Source: Rouxiella badensis
GTDB lineage: Bacteria; Pseudomonadota; Gammaproteobacteria; Enterobacterales; Enterobacteriaceae
Direction of reading: 5' to 3'
NCBI RefSeq assembly: GCF_002093665.1
Contig: NZ_MRWE01000005.1
Coordinates: 1-64,000 of the forward strand
Length of the DNA stretch: 64,000 bases
Numbering within the stretch: the first letter of the stretch is position 1; each line of letters opens with the position of its first letter. The position numbers and the translations under genes were made by a program. Below the pieces are notes generated by a model. That model searched no databases. It had not been told where the DNA came from and was given only the letters and a program-made list of their open reading frames with translations. Shown one piece after another: positions 1 to 9,372 of the stretch.

Positions 1-252
1 AGTCTGAATTTCACCTTGAAAGATGAAATAAATAAACAAAGATAAAACATAGCGTTAAGCATATTTACCCCCATTCTGGCCCAAGGTCAAAAACAGGCCT
101 CACAGTAATTCCACAATTGATATTTATCATTCATTATCAATCAATTAAGCACGCAAAGATCAACCAAGATATATCTTGACCGCTGAGAGTCCGAGATATA
201 TCTTCAGATTAATCTCCCTTTCGTTCCTGAGAGTTATTTTTCAAATGAGACA
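1..252. other. Left-edge intergenic region
   Basis: No open reading frame with a plausible start is visible here. The stretch is AT-rich. It carries a degenerate Fur-like segment around 127-142 (TTATCATTCATTATC, ending in ATTATC) and two copies of the palindrome AGATATATCT, annotated separately. It is probably the promoter region of the PadR gene and perhaps also of a gene lying to the left of the window. Confidence 0.5.
166..203. promoter_or_regulatory. Paired palindromic operator, probable PadR site
   Basis: A perfect 12-bp palindrome AAGATATATCTT at 166-177 is followed by a second AGATATATCT at 194-203. Their centres are 27 bp apart, somewhat over two helical turns. They lie 60-95 bp upstream of the PadR-family gene. 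PadR proteins such as E. coli YqjI repress their own promoters through paired inverted repeats, so autoregulation is the likely role. The assignment to this regulator is inference. Confidence 0.6.
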
Positions 253-261
253 GTGTTACCG

Positions 262-774
262 ATGAGAAAAACCAGCGCTATTCATGCCCCAAACAAAAAA
301 ATGCCGGAACGTCGGGGTAAAACGTTTAAAAATGAAGAACTGCTGTTACTGATTCTTTATTTTGTAAGACTTAATACAACGCATGGTTATGAAATCATAA
401 AGTCGATAGCGCACTATTCGATGGGAGCTTACAGTCCAAGTCCCGGTGTGATTTACCCGAACCTGACCCTGCTAGAAGAGCTTGGCTACGCGGTGGCGCA
501 AGCCGTTGATGGTTCCAAAAAAAAGTACACAATCACCCGCAGCGGTGAGCACTATCTTGAGCAGCATAAACAGACAGTGGTCGATGCATTGGAAAGACTT
601 AAAGCATTGGAATTATCGAAACATCCTGTAAAGAATCCAGAGATTTATTACGCAATCGAAAACCTTAAAACAAGTGTGAAAATTAAAATGCGTAATGAAA
701 ACATCACCCAGGACGAGGTCGAGAAAATATCAAGAACGATTCAGGAGGCCACTAAAAAGATTAATGAAGCTTAA
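262..774 (+). CDS. PadR-family transcriptional regulator, YqjI-like
   Basis: Winged-helix repressor of about 170 residues. The segment HGYEIIKSI followed by SPSPGVIYPNLTLLEELGY is the PadR signature and aligns closely with the same region of E. coli YqjI. A helical dimerisation tail follows. Unlike YqjI, it lacks the His/Cys-rich nickel-binding N-terminus and has only a short basic leader, so metal sensing is unlikely and the ligand may be a drug or metabolite. ATG at 262 is taken as start; a GTG nine bases upstream (253) is in frame, and neither has a strong ribosome site. It precedes an RND efflux operon on the same strand and is a good candidate to control it, in the way PadR proteins such as LmrR control drug pumps. 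That link is inferred. Confidence 0.85.
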   Translation: MRKTSAIHAPNKKMPERRGKTFKNEELLLLILYFVRLNTTHGYEIIKSIAHYSMGAYSPSPGVIYPNLTLLEELGYAVAQAVDGSKKKYTITRSGEHYLEQHKQTVVDALERLKALELSKHPVKNPEIYYAIENLKTSVKIKMRNENITQDEVEKISRTIQEATKKINEA

Positions 775-782
775 TCGTCATT

Positions 783-803
783 AGGGGTATTTATAACCCC
801 TTT
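783..803 (+). terminator. Rho-independent terminator after the PadR gene
   Basis: AGGGGT at 783-788 pairs with ACCCCT at 796-801 around a 7-nt loop, followed by TTTATTGTTGTTT. It separates the regulator from the efflux operon. Confidence 0.7.
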
Positions 804-849
804 ATTGTTGTTTGGAGTTTATATTCAGAATTCGCACCCATTCTGAAAA

Positions 850-863
850 CCCGCTCGTGCGGG
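850..863 (+). other. Short GC hairpin upstream of the efflux operon
   Basis: CCCGC, TCGT, GCGGG forms a tight stem-loop without a T-tract, about 95 bp before the adaptor gene. Role unknown; it may be a 5'-UTR structure. Confidence 0.3.
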
Positions 864-958
864 ATAACTCGTGCACGGCATCCTTTATGGATTAATACGC
901 TGTCGCAGAAATACCTGTGAGCCGAAAACAATATCACTCTATTCATTGGACTCCTTCT

Positions 959-2098
959 ATGCAATTACGCATTTTATGTATTTTGACGATAATCGGATTA
1001 AGCGGTTGTCATGATAACACCACCAAGGAGAAGCCGGCTCCAACGCAGGTCGGCGTGGTCACGTTAAAGTCTCAACCTTTCACTTATTCCAGCGATCTCA
1101 CCGGCCGCACCACCGCCACGCTGACGTCAACCGTGTTGCCGCAGGTTGGCGGTATTATTCAGCGTCGTCTGTTTAAAGAGGGCGACGAGGTAAAGGCCGG
1201 GCAGGCGCTTTATCAAATTGATCCGTCGACTTATAAAGCGGCTTACGATCAGGCCGCTGCTGCCCTGCAAAGCGCCAAGGCACTGGTTATCGCCGACTGC
1301 CAAAAGGCCCGCCGCTACGCCATTCTGGTTAAAGAGCAAGGTGTTTCGCAGCAGGACGCCGACGACGCCACCGCCACCTGTGGCGAAGACAAGGCCAGCG
1401 TGGCCGAAAAAATCGCTGCGCTTGAAGCAGACAAGATAAACCTTGACTGGACCCGCGTGACGGCCCCTATCTCAGGGCGTATTGGCATCTCGACCGTGAC
1501 GCCAGGTGCGTTGGTCACCGCCAATCAGACTACCGCACTGACCACCATTACCGCACTCGACAGCATGTACGTTGACCTCACCCGCTCCAGCGTAGACCTG
1601 CTTGAGCTGCGCAAACGCGCGCTCGCCAAAAATAGTGACACCCTTGACGTCACTCTGACGCTGGAAGACGGTTCGGTTTATCCACAGAAAGGCAAACTTG
1701 AGTTGACAGAAGTTTCCGTTGACGAGGCTACCGGCTCCGTGACTCTCCGCGCCGTGTTCCCTAACCCCCAGCACGTTCTTCTGCCGGGGATGTTTGTTCA
1801 CGCAAGCGTCGATGAAGGCGTGATTGAAAATGCGATTCTGGCACCCCAACAAGCCATCATTCGTGACCCGAAAGGCAATGCCACCGCAATGGTGGTGGAT
1901 GCCAATAACAAAGTTGTGGTGCGCAAAGTGATAACCAGCACCACGTCGGGCGATGATTATTTAATTTCCAGTGGGTTGCAGGCGGGCGATCGCGTAATAG
2001 TCGAAGGGACATCCAAGGTTAACGCGGGTCAAGTCGTTAAACCGGTTGAAACCCAGCTCGGTGCCACAACGCCGGCGGCGACACAAGGAGCGTCGTGA
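959..2098 (+). CDS. RND efflux periplasmic adaptor (membrane fusion protein)
   Basis: Adaptor of the AcrA/MexE type that bridges an inner-membrane RND pump and an outer-membrane channel. The first residues from ATG 959 form a short lipoprotein signal ending in IGLSGC (lipid-modified Cys17), which is why this start is preferred over the in-frame GTG at 917. A biotinyl-lipoyl-like half (VGGIIQRRLFKEGDEVKAGQ, about residues 60-85) precedes the alpha-hairpin. The second lipoyl half (WTRVTAPISGRIG) and the beta-barrel/membrane-proximal domains follow. The stop overlaps the pump start by one base (TGATG), so the genes are translationally coupled. The hairpin contains two Cys residues in ADCQKARR and ATCGEDKAS, unusual for the family. 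Confidence 0.9.
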   Translation: MQLRILCILTIIGLSGCHDNTTKEKPAPTQVGVVTLKSQPFTYSSDLTGRTTATLTSTVLPQVGGIIQRRLFKEGDEVKAGQALYQIDPSTYKAAYDQAAAALQSAKALVIADCQKARRYAILVKEQGVSQQDADDATATCGEDKASVAEKIAALEADKINLDWTRVTAPISGRIGISTVTPGALVTANQTTALTTITALDSMYVDLTRSSVDLLELRKRALAKNSDTLDVTLTLEDGSVYPQKGKLELTEVSVDEATGSVTLRAVFPNPQHVLLPGMFVHASVDEGVIENAILAPQQAIIRDPKGNATAMVVDANNKVVVRKVITSTTSGDDYLISSGLQAGDRVIVEGTSKVNAGQVVKPVETQLGATTPAATQGAS

Positions 2099-5000
2099 TG
2101 TTTTCCAGCTTCTTTGTACGCCGCCCGGTTTTTGCCTGGGTTATCGCCCTGCTGATTATGATGGCGGGTATTATTGCCATTAAATCGATGGCGGTGGCGC
2201 AGTATCCTGAAGTGGCGCCGCCCTCGGTCAGGATCAAGGCGACCTATACCGGTGCCTCTGCCCAGACTATTGAAAACAGCGTGACTCAGGTTATAGAACA
2301 GCAGCTTACCGGTCTGGATAACCTGCTCTACTTTACCTCGACCAGCAGTTCGGCCGGTACGGTGCAGATTACCGTCAGCTTTAAACTGGGGACTAACCCC
2401 GACACCGCGCAGGTTCAGGTGCAGGATAAACTGCAGCAGGCAGAATCCCGCCTGCCGACCGAAGTGCAGGAGGCCGGTTTAACGGTGACCAAGTCGCAGT
2501 CGGACTTCCTGATGATTGCGACCTTGTATGACAAGACCGACAAGTCCTCAAGTCGTGACATTGCCGACTGGCTGGTCAGTAACATGCAGGATCCTCTGGC
2601 TCGCGTCTCAGGCGTAGGCAGTCTGAACGTCTTCGGTAACCAGTATGCCATCCGTATCTGGCTCAATCCGACCAAACTTGCGGCCTACGACCTGATGCCT
2701 TCCGACGTCGAAACGGCAATCTCTTCGCAGAATATTCAGCTGTCAGCGGGTAGCATCGGCTCATCCCCGACCTCTTCATCACAGCAGATTACGGCAACCG
2801 TGCAGGCCGAATCCCGTCTGCAAACGCCTGAACAGTTCCGTAATATCATCGTCAAAAGTGAGGCCGACGGTTCAGTCGTACGCATTGGTGACGTTGCGCG
2901 CGTTGAAATGGGTAGCCAGGACTATCTTACGACCTCGAGTCTGAATGGCCATCCGGCGGCCGGCCTTGCGGTTCAGCTTGCAGCAGGATCGAACGCACTG
3001 GATACCGCCAACGCGGTGAAAGCCACCATTGAGAAATACCGCAGCAGCATGCCTGCGGGTTATGAAGTGGCCTACCCGAAAGACACCACAGAGTTTATCA
3101 AGCTTTCGATTCAGGACGTGGTTGAAACCCTGCTTATCGCTATCGTGCTGGTTATCGCGGTGATGTATCTTTTCCTGCAAAACGTTCGGGCGACGCTCAT
3201 CCCTGCACTGGCGGTGCCGGTGGTACTGCTGGGGACCTTCGGGGTGCTGTCTGCACTGGGTTACACCATTAATACCCTGACGCTGTTTGCGATGGTGCTC
3301 GCAATCGGGCTTCTGGTGGATGATGCCATCGTGGTGGTCGAAAACGTCGAGCGAATAATGACCGAGGAGGGACTCAAACCCCGCGCCGCAACTGAGAAAT
3401 CAATGGGTGAGATTTCCGGCGCGCTGGTGGCGATTGCGGTTGTACTCTCCGCGGTATTCCTGCCGATGGCCTTCTTTGGCGGTTCGACCGGGGTGATTTA
3501 TCGTCAGTTCTCGGTGACCTTGATCTCTGCGATGGCACTCTCGGTCATCGTTGCACTGACCTTGACCCCGGCTCTTTGTGGAACCCTGCTGCGCCACAGT
3601 AAGCCGCACACCAAAGGCTTCTTTGGCGGCTTCAACCGTATTTATTCCAACACTGAACATCGCTATAAACACGGTGTGTTAAAGGGGATGCGCCGACCTG
3701 CGGTGATGATGATTGGCTATGCGCTGCTGGCCGTGGTCATGGGTTTACTGATGATGCACCTGCCAACCAGCTTCCTGCCGAATGAGGATCAGGGACAGGT
3801 CATGGTGCAGTACACCTTACCCGCAGGCGCCTCGGTGAATCGCACCAATGAGGTGACTAAAGAGGTTACCGATTATTTCCTGAAACAGGAGAAAGCGAAC
3901 ACCGACGTCGTGTTCTCCATTACCGGTTTCAACTTCAACGGTAACGGTGATAACGTCGGGATGGCCTTTATCGCCCTTAAAGACTGGGATAAACGCTCGG
4001 GTTCGGCCAATACGGCGCAGGCTATCGTTGAGCGCGCCAACAAGAATCTGGCGAAAATCACCGATGCCAAAGTGATTGCCATGACCCCACCTGCGGTATC
4101 CGGCATGGGCCAGAGTAACGGCTTCACCTTTGAGCTGATGTCTGTGGGCGGCACTTCCCACGATCAACTGCTGAAATTACGTAACCAACTGATCGATGAG
4201 GCCAATAAAAGCCCAGAGCTACAGTCTGTTCGTGCGGCCGATCTGCCAGAAATGCCGCAGCTCAAGGTTGATATCGATAATAATAAGGCGGTTGCCTTGG
4301 GTCTGTCTTTGAGTGACGTGACCACGACGCTGAGTGACGCCTGGGGGGGACAATACGTCGATGACTTTATCGATCGCGGTCGCGTCAAAGAGGTTTATAT
4401 CCAGGGCGATAGCCAGTTCCGCTCACAGCCAAGTGACCTGAACAAGTGGTTTGTGCGCGGCACCAACAGCAGCGGTGACACCACCATGACGCCGTTCTCT
4501 GCCTTTGCTACCACGCACTGGATGTACGGACCTCAGTCGCTGGCACGCTATAACGGGGTGACGTCCTTCGAAATCGATGGTGAAAACACCGACGGTTACA
4601 GCTCTGGTGCAGCAATGGACAAGATGGCTGAACTGGCGTCCAAGCTACCGCCGGGCTCCACCTTTGCCTGGAGTGGGTTGTCCCTGCAAGAGCAGTTAGC
4701 CAGCGGTCAAACCGGCACGCTGTATGCTATCTCAATCATGGTGGTCTTCCTGTGTCTGGCGGCACTGTATGAAAGCTGGTCGGTCCCCTTCTCGGTCATT
4801 CTGGTTATCCCACTCGGCGTGCTCGGTGCGTCCATCGCCGCCTCGCTGCGTGGATTAAATAATGACATTTACTTCCAGGTGGCGCTGTTGACCACCATCG
4901 GGTTGTCGTCGAAAAACGCCATCCTGATCGTCGAGTTTGCCGAAGCGGCCGTGAAGGAGGGAATGACCCTTTCTGCGGCGGCAATCTCAGCGGCGAAAAC

Positions 5001-5217
5001 GCGACTTCGCCCGATCCTGATGACCTCTATCGCCTTTATCGCCGGTGTTCTGCCGCTGGCGCTGTCGACGGGCGCAGGGGCCAACAGCCGCATCGCTATC
5101 GGGACCGGCATTATCGGCGGGACATTGACAGCGACGCTGCTGGCGATTTTCTTTGTGCCACTTTTCTTTGTGCTGGTGAAACACTTCTTCACTCGCCGTA
5201 ACGTGAACGAGGAGTAA
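2098..5217 (+). CDS. RND multidrug efflux pump, HAE1 (AcrB/MexF) family
   Basis: Inner-membrane proton-driven drug exporter of about 1039 residues, the normal family length. It starts FSSFFVRRPVFAWVIA, the usual RND N-terminus. TM4 carries the proton-relay pair Asp408-Asp409 in GLLVDDAIVVVENVER, and TM10 carries Lys939 in SSKNAILIVEFA. Both large periplasmic porter/docking loops are intact. ATG 2098 overlaps the adaptor stop; GTG 2095 is an alternative. Together with the adaptor and the downstream channel it makes a complete tripartite pump. Substrates cannot be deduced from sequence alone. Confidence 0.95.
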   Translation: MFSSFFVRRPVFAWVIALLIMMAGIIAIKSMAVAQYPEVAPPSVRIKATYTGASAQTIENSVTQVIEQQLTGLDNLLYFTSTSSSAGTVQITVSFKLGTNPDTAQVQVQDKLQQAESRLPTEVQEAGLTVTKSQSDFLMIATLYDKTDKSSSRDIADWLVSNMQDPLARVSGVGSLNVFGNQYAIRIWLNPTKLAAYDLMPSDVETAISSQNIQLSAGSIGSSPTSSSQQITATVQAESRLQTPEQFRNIIVKSEADGSVVRIGDVARVEMGSQDYLTTSSLNGHPAAGLAVQLAAGSNALDTANAVKATIEKYRSSMPAGYEVAYPKDTTEFIKLSIQDVVETLLIAIVLVIAVMYLFLQNVRATLIPALAVPVVLLGTFGVLSALGYTINTLTLFAMVLAIGLLVDDAIVVVENVERIMTEEGLKPRAATEKSMGEISGALVAIAVVLSAVFLPMAFFGGSTGVIYRQFSVTLISAMALSVIVALTLTPALCGTLLRHSKPHTKGFFGGFNRIYSNTEHRYKHGVLKGMRRPAVMMIGYALLAVVMGLLMMHLPTSFLPNEDQGQVMVQYTLPAGASVNRTNEVTKEVTDYFLKQEKANTDVVFSITGFNFNGNGDNVGMAFIALKDWDKRSGSANTAQAIVERANKNLAKITDAKVIAMTPPAVSGMGQSNGFTFELMSVGGTSHDQLLKLRNQLIDEANKSPELQSVRAADLPEMPQLKVDIDNNKAVALGLSLSDVTTTLSDAWGGQYVDDFIDRGRVKEVYIQGDSQFRSQPSDLNKWFVRGTNSSGDTTMTPFSAFATTHWMYGPQSLARYNGVTSFEIDGENTDGYSSGAAMDKMAELASKLPPGSTFAWSGLSLQEQLASGQTGTLYAISIMVVFLCLAALYESWSVPFSVILVIPLGVLGASIAASLRGLNNDIYFQVALLTTIGLSSKNAILIVEFAEAAVKEGMTLSAAAISAAKTRLRPILMTSIAFIAGVLPLALSTGAGANSRIAIGTGIIGGTLTATLLAIFFVPLFFVLVKHFFTRRNVNEE

Positions 5218-5220
5218 TCG

Positions 5221-6609
5221 ATGTTTCATCATAAGAATTTCTTCCGCCTGAGCGTTGTCAGCCTGTCGATGCTGCTGGCGGGCTGTATCTCGCTTGACCC
5301 GGACTATCAGAGACCCGCAGCACCGGTGCCAAAAACCTGGCCAAGCCAGGGCGCGAATGCCGATGCCAAGGCGGTGTTGACCGACTGGCAGCACGTGCTC
5401 GCTGACCCACGCCTGAATCAGGTTGTGCAACGTGCCGTGGTTAGCAACCGTGATCTTCAGGAGTCGATTGCCGATATCGAGGCGGCCCGCGCACTGTACG
5501 GCGAAGAGCGAGCGTCGCTGTTCCCGACGGTAGACGCCGAGCTAACGCAGACGCGTGCCCGCTCCTCATCGGGTGCGATCAGCAGTTCTGCTGAGGCGGA
5601 TGGCGCAGTCAGCAGCTTTGAGCTTGACCTGTTTGGCCGTAACCGCAGTCTGGCCCGCGCCGCCAAAGAGACCTGGCTTGCCAGCGAAGCGACGGCGCAA
5701 AATACCCGCATCACCTTGGTGTCCGAGACCACCACCGCCTGGATAACGCTGGCGGCGGATAATAGCAATCTGGCGCTGGCGCAGCAGACCATGGCAAGCG
5801 CCGCCGATACCCTGCGTATCACGCAGTTGCAGCTGAATGAAGGCACGGCGGCAGCGGGCGATGTCAGCTCGGCGATGAGCACCTATCAACAGGCGCGGGC
5901 AACCGTTGCCAGCGATAAAACGCAGGTCGCGCAGGACATCAACGCCCTTAACCTGCTGGTCGGCGATACCGTGCCTGCCAACCTGCTGCCGGGTACGATT
6001 GAGAGCCTCTCGCCGCAGGCGATTGCCATTGTTCCGGCGGGCGTGTCGTCTGACGTGCTGCTGCGTCGCCCTGACGTGATTGAGGCCGAGCACAATCTGA
6101 AGAGTGAGAATGCGGACATCGGCGCGGCGCGGGCCAACTTCTTCCCGACCATTTCGCTCACCGGCAGCGCGGGCGTCGGCAGCAGTTCGCTGTCGAACCT
6201 GTTTAGCCACGGTGCCAACGTCTGGTCATTTGCGCCAAGCATTACGCTGCCGCTGTTTACCGGCGGCAGCAATCTGGCGCAATTGCACTACGCTGAGGCC
6301 GAGAAAAAGGGCCTGATTGCCGCTTATGAGAAAGCGATTCAAACCGCCTTTGAAGACGTGGCAAACGCCCTTGCACGCCGCAGCACGTTGAATGAGCAGA
6401 TGGACGCGCAGGTGCAGGCGGTCGCAGCGGCGCAGCGCAGCTACGATCTCGCCCGCCGTAGCTATGAGGTGGGTACCGGTGACTATCTGACAGTGCTGAC
6501 CGACCAGCGCACGCTGTGGTCATCCCAGCTGAACCTGGTCGCCCTACAGCAAACCGACTTCGAGAACCGCATTACACTGTGGGAATCATTAGGGGGTGGG
6601 CTTAAATGA
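5221..6609 (+). CDS. Outer-membrane efflux channel, NodT/OprM family lipoprotein
   Basis: TolC-like outer-membrane factor of 462 residues. A lipoprotein signal ends LLAGC (Cys22), followed by DPDYQRPAAPVPKTW, the typical start of NodT-family channels. Two homologous helical repeats are visible: the first includes SFELDLFGRNRSLARA, the second APSITLPLFTGGSNLAQL, with the family motif RRPDVIEAEHNL between them. It starts three bases after the pump stop, so it is the last gene of the efflux operon. The final codons and stop run directly into a dispersed repeat element. Confidence 0.93.
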   Translation: MFHHKNFFRLSVVSLSMLLAGCISLDPDYQRPAAPVPKTWPSQGANADAKAVLTDWQHVLADPRLNQVVQRAVVSNRDLQESIADIEAARALYGEERASLFPTVDAELTQTRARSSSGAISSSAEADGAVSSFELDLFGRNRSLARAAKETWLASEATAQNTRITLVSETTTAWITLAADNSNLALAQQTMASAADTLRITQLQLNEGTAAAGDVSSAMSTYQQARATVASDKTQVAQDINALNLLVGDTVPANLLPGTIESLSPQAIAIVPAGVSSDVLLRRPDVIEAEHNLKSENADIGAARANFFPTISLTGSAGVGSSSLSNLFSHGANVWSFAPSITLPLFTGGSNLAQLHYAEAEKKGLIAAYEKAIQTAFEDVANALARRSTLNEQMDAQVQAVAAAQRSYDLARRSYEVGTGDYLTVLTDQRTLWSSQLNLVALQQTDFENRITLWESLGGGLK

Positions 6610-6846
6610 CAATTTCTTTAAATTGCATTTTTTAGATCTAGATCTTTAGGTCTTTTAGGTCAAGGGCACGCGCTTCGCACGCTGGGCGCTGGCCCAGACC
6701 CGCCAAGGGGCCTTCCCAGGCCAAGGCCCCTTGAAGCTTTCAAATCGGAAAAGCGCCTCGGAGTTAATTGTCCTTAAAAGCAGGTTAAGGGCCGCTGCCA
6801 AAAAAAACTCCCCGGTGCCTACTGCCCTTAAAAAAATTTGCTATTA
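6607..6846. repeat. Intergenic mosaic repeat, copy A
   Basis: Copy A of a four-member family, lying between convergent genes and touching both stop codons. In order: AATTGCATTTTTTAG (6621), degenerate AGATCT/AGGTC repeats, the core AGGTCAAGGGCAC at 6657-6700, a hairpin with CAAGGGGCCTT (6704-6714) pairing AAGGCCCCTTG (6723-6733), a 45-bp block (6726-6770) matching copy B in inverted orientation with one mismatch, then CCTTAAAAGC and a GGGCCGCTGCC tail. No protein is evident. Confidence 0.8.
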
Positions 6847-8238
6847 AAGACCTTCAACCCATAAGGTTTGTGGGTTGGTGAACTCCCGGATCCCGAAGTG
6901 CGACAGCTCGCGCCCGAAACCGCTCTTCTTCACCCCACCGATGGGAACACGGGGGTCTGAGAAGCTCGGAGAGTTAATGAACATCCCACCGGTGTAGATT
7001 TGTTTCGCCAACGCTTTTGCCGCGTCGAGGTCTCGGCTCCACAGGCTTCCACCCAGGCCGAACTCGGAATCATTGGCTATCCGCACCGCGTCGGCGGCAT
7101 CTTTCGCCGTGATAAGAGACGCAACCGGACCAAACAGTTCCTGAACAAAGCTGGTCATGCCCGGTTTCACGTTGCCCAACACCGTCGGCGCATAGTAATT
7201 ACCCGCACCTTCGATAGGCTCACCACCCAGCAATAACGTCGCGCCCTCGGCAAGCGTCGCCTGAACCTGACCGTGCAGCTCATCACGCAGATCAAAGCGC
7301 GCCATGGGGCCAAGGTAGGTTGACTCGTCGCGCGGATCGCCGATTTTCAACGCCTTAACGGCCGCGAGGAACTTCTCGGTGAACTCTTCAATAATCGATT
7401 CTTCAACGATAATACGCTTGGCCGAGATGCAGATTTGACCGTTATTCATAAAGCGTCCGGCGATAGCCCCCTTGACCGCTGCATCGATGTCGGCATCGGC
7501 CAGCACGATAAAGGCGTCGGAACCGCCTAATTCCATCACACATTTTTTTAGCGCAGCACCGGCCATTGAGGCAATAGCCGCTCCGGCACGCACGCTACCG
7601 GTGAGAGTAATCGCCGCAATACGCGGATCTTTAATGCTTTCGGCGACGGCCGCGTTGTCAGCGTTATAGACGTCAAACAGGCCTTTTGGTGCACCGGCTT
7701 TAGTGACAATGTCACGCAGAAGATAGGCACAACCCATGACGTTTGGTGCGGGCTTCAACAAATAACTGTTGCCCGCCAAAATAATCGGCACGGCACCACG
7801 CAGCACCTGCCATACCGGGAAATTCCACGGCATCACAGACAGTACCGGACCCAGCGGCAGGTAGTTGACCCACGCCTTGTCATTTTCAACCAGCGTCGGT
7901 TCTGGTGCGAGCATCGCCGGACCATTCTGAGCATACCATTCACAAAGGTTAGCGCTCTTCTCGACCTCGGCAAGCGCCTGCGTGACAGGCTTACCCATCT
8001 CTAGCGTCATCATTTCAGCCAACGGACCCGCACTGGCACGAAGCTCACGTGCGATGTTCTGCAACAGCGCAATACGCGCTGGCATGTCAGTATTCTTCCA
8101 GTCGTTGAAGGCATCTTGAGTGCCCTGCAGTGCAGAATCTACTTCCTCTGCGGTCGCGAAAGGATAATGTTTGAAAACGTCACCGTTAGTTGGATTACGG
8201 GAGAATGCGCCAGCGGGCGCTGTCGTTGTATTAGTCAT
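6844..8238 (-). CDS. sad: NAD+-dependent succinate semialdehyde dehydrogenase
   Basis: Aldehyde dehydrogenase of 464 residues closely matching E. coli Sad (YneI). It oxidises succinate semialdehyde to succinate in 4-aminobutyrate and putrescine breakdown. The catalytic Cys270 lies in NNGQICISAKR, the general-base Glu236 in VMELGGSD, and the cofactor-binding stretch in TGSVRAGAA. The C-terminal GGVKKSGFGRELSHFGIREF is characteristic of Sad. The start has a good ribosome site (AAGGTG). The divergent LysR neighbour matches PtrR, which regulates sad in E. coli, so the conserved pair supports the identification. The 3' end abuts repeat copy A. Confidence 0.92.
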   Translation of the reverse strand: MTNTTTAPAGAFSRNPTNGDVFKHYPFATAEEVDSALQGTQDAFNDWKNTDMPARIALLQNIARELRASAGPLAEMMTLEMGKPVTQALAEVEKSANLCEWYAQNGPAMLAPEPTLVENDKAWVNYLPLGPVLSVMPWNFPVWQVLRGAVPIILAGNSYLLKPAPNVMGCAYLLRDIVTKAGAPKGLFDVYNADNAAVAESIKDPRIAAITLTGSVRAGAAIASMAGAALKKCVMELGGSDAFIVLADADIDAAVKGAIAGRFMNNGQICISAKRIIVEESIIEEFTEKFLAAVKALKIGDPRDESTYLGPMARFDLRDELHGQVQATLAEGATLLLGGEPIEGAGNYYAPTVLGNVKPGMTSFVQELFGPVASLITAKDAADAVRIANDSEFGLGGSLWSRDLDAAKALAKQIYTGGMFINSPSFSDPRVPIGGVKKSGFGRELSHFGIREFTNPQTLWVEGL

Positions 8239-8381
8239 CTGTGGTCACCTTTATAGTCAGGATTAACGCTATCTGCCGTCAATCCTAGACTTGTTAAAGG
8301 TTTTTGAAAAATGAATAATAATGAAAGTAATCGTCTCGTTTAGAGAAAGAACTTAGTTCGAAATCAGACTGGAGAGAAGCC

Positions 8382-9242
8382 ATGGACCTGACACAGCTTG
8401 AAGTTTTTGCCGCCGTCGCCGAGGAAGGCAGCGTGACCGCTGCCGCAGAACGGCTACACCGCGTTCCTTCAAATATTTCGACCCGAATCAAACAGCTAGA
8501 AGAAGAGTTAGGCACACCGCTTTTTCATCGCGAGAAGCTTCGGCTGCACATTTCTGACCCCGGTAAAACCTTTCTGAGTTATACAAAACGCATTCTGGCT
8601 CTGGCGGAAGAGGCAAAGCAGAGTGTGTCGGGCCAGCGGCCAAACGGCATATTTACCCTGGGTTCGATTGAGAGCTGTGCCGCCGTGCGCATTCCTCCGG
8701 TGCTCGCCCGTTATCATCAGGCTTATCCTGACGTGGAGCTGGATCTGTCGACCGGCCCGTCGGGCGACATGATCGACGGAATTTTGTCCGGTCAGTACAG
8801 TGCGGCCTTCGTTGACGGCCCGCCAAAACATCCTGAACTGGAAGGAGTACCGGTTTTTGATGAAGAAATGGTGCTGATTGCCGCATTGAACCACCCGGCC
8901 GTCAACCGAGCGAAAGATATCTCCGGCTCAACCATCTACGCGTTTCGCGCCAATTGTTCTTATCGTCGGCTGTTTGAGAACTGGTTTGCCAACGATCAGG
9001 CAGTGCCGGGAAAGATTCACGAAATGGAGTCTTATCACGGCATCGTCGCCTGCGTGACTGCCGGCGCCGGACTGGCGTTAATTCCTGCCAGCATGCTCGA
9101 CAGCATGCCAGGCAAAAGCGGTGTAAAAATCTATCCGCTCGGCAACGAGATGGGAAAAATCAAGATTTGGCTGATGTGGCGTAAAGGCAGCGCGTCGGCC
9201 AACCAGAAAGCGATGGTGACGCTGCTTGAGGCAATGAACTGA
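8382..9242 (+). CDS. ptrR: LysR-family regulator PtrR (YneJ)
   Basis: LysR activator/repressor of 286 residues, very similar to E. coli PtrR/YneJ. The N-terminal HTH includes GSVTAAAERLHRVPSNISTR, and the effector domain keeps ELDLSTGPSGDMIDG and YAFRANCSYRRLFENW. GGAGAGAAG precedes ATG 8382. It is divergent from sad across 143 bp, the same arrangement as in E. coli, where PtrR acts in putrescine and semialdehyde metabolism. The shared intergenic region should hold its operator, but I could not pick out a convincing one. Confidence 0.92.
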   Translation: MDLTQLEVFAAVAEEGSVTAAAERLHRVPSNISTRIKQLEEELGTPLFHREKLRLHISDPGKTFLSYTKRILALAEEAKQSVSGQRPNGIFTLGSIESCAAVRIPPVLARYHQAYPDVELDLSTGPSGDMIDGILSGQYSAAFVDGPPKHPELEGVPVFDEEMVLIAALNHPAVNRAKDISGSTIYAFRANCSYRRLFENWFANDQAVPGKIHEMESYHGIVACVTAGAGLALIPASMLDSMPGKSGVKIYPLGNEMGKIKIWLMWRKGSASANQKAMVTLLEAMN

Positions 9243-9320
9243 CTGCTCGCCCTGAAAGACACATTCTCAAACAACTGGTTACGTCTGGTATCTTGTAGTC
9301 AATCCGACGCCCATATAGGT

Positions 9321-9334
9321 TATGTTATAACATA
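9321..9334 (+). promoter_or_regulatory. Palindrome TATGTTATAACATA, possible Zur-type operator
   Basis: A perfect 14-bp palindrome about 40 bp before the metal ABC importer operon. Its half-site TGTTATA matches the Zur half-site, but it lacks the longer central spacer of the canonical E. coli Zur box. Its position and the metal operon downstream favour a metal-responsive repressor site. Confidence 0.45.
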
Positions 9335-9372
9335 TCAATTTGATGTGATTATTATCAACTTAAGGGGACAGG

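Noticed and set aside
2415-6523. Several long antisense ORFs inside the efflux operon
   Set aside because: They mirror GC-rich third-position bias of the real genes and have no homology-like motifs or ribosome sites.
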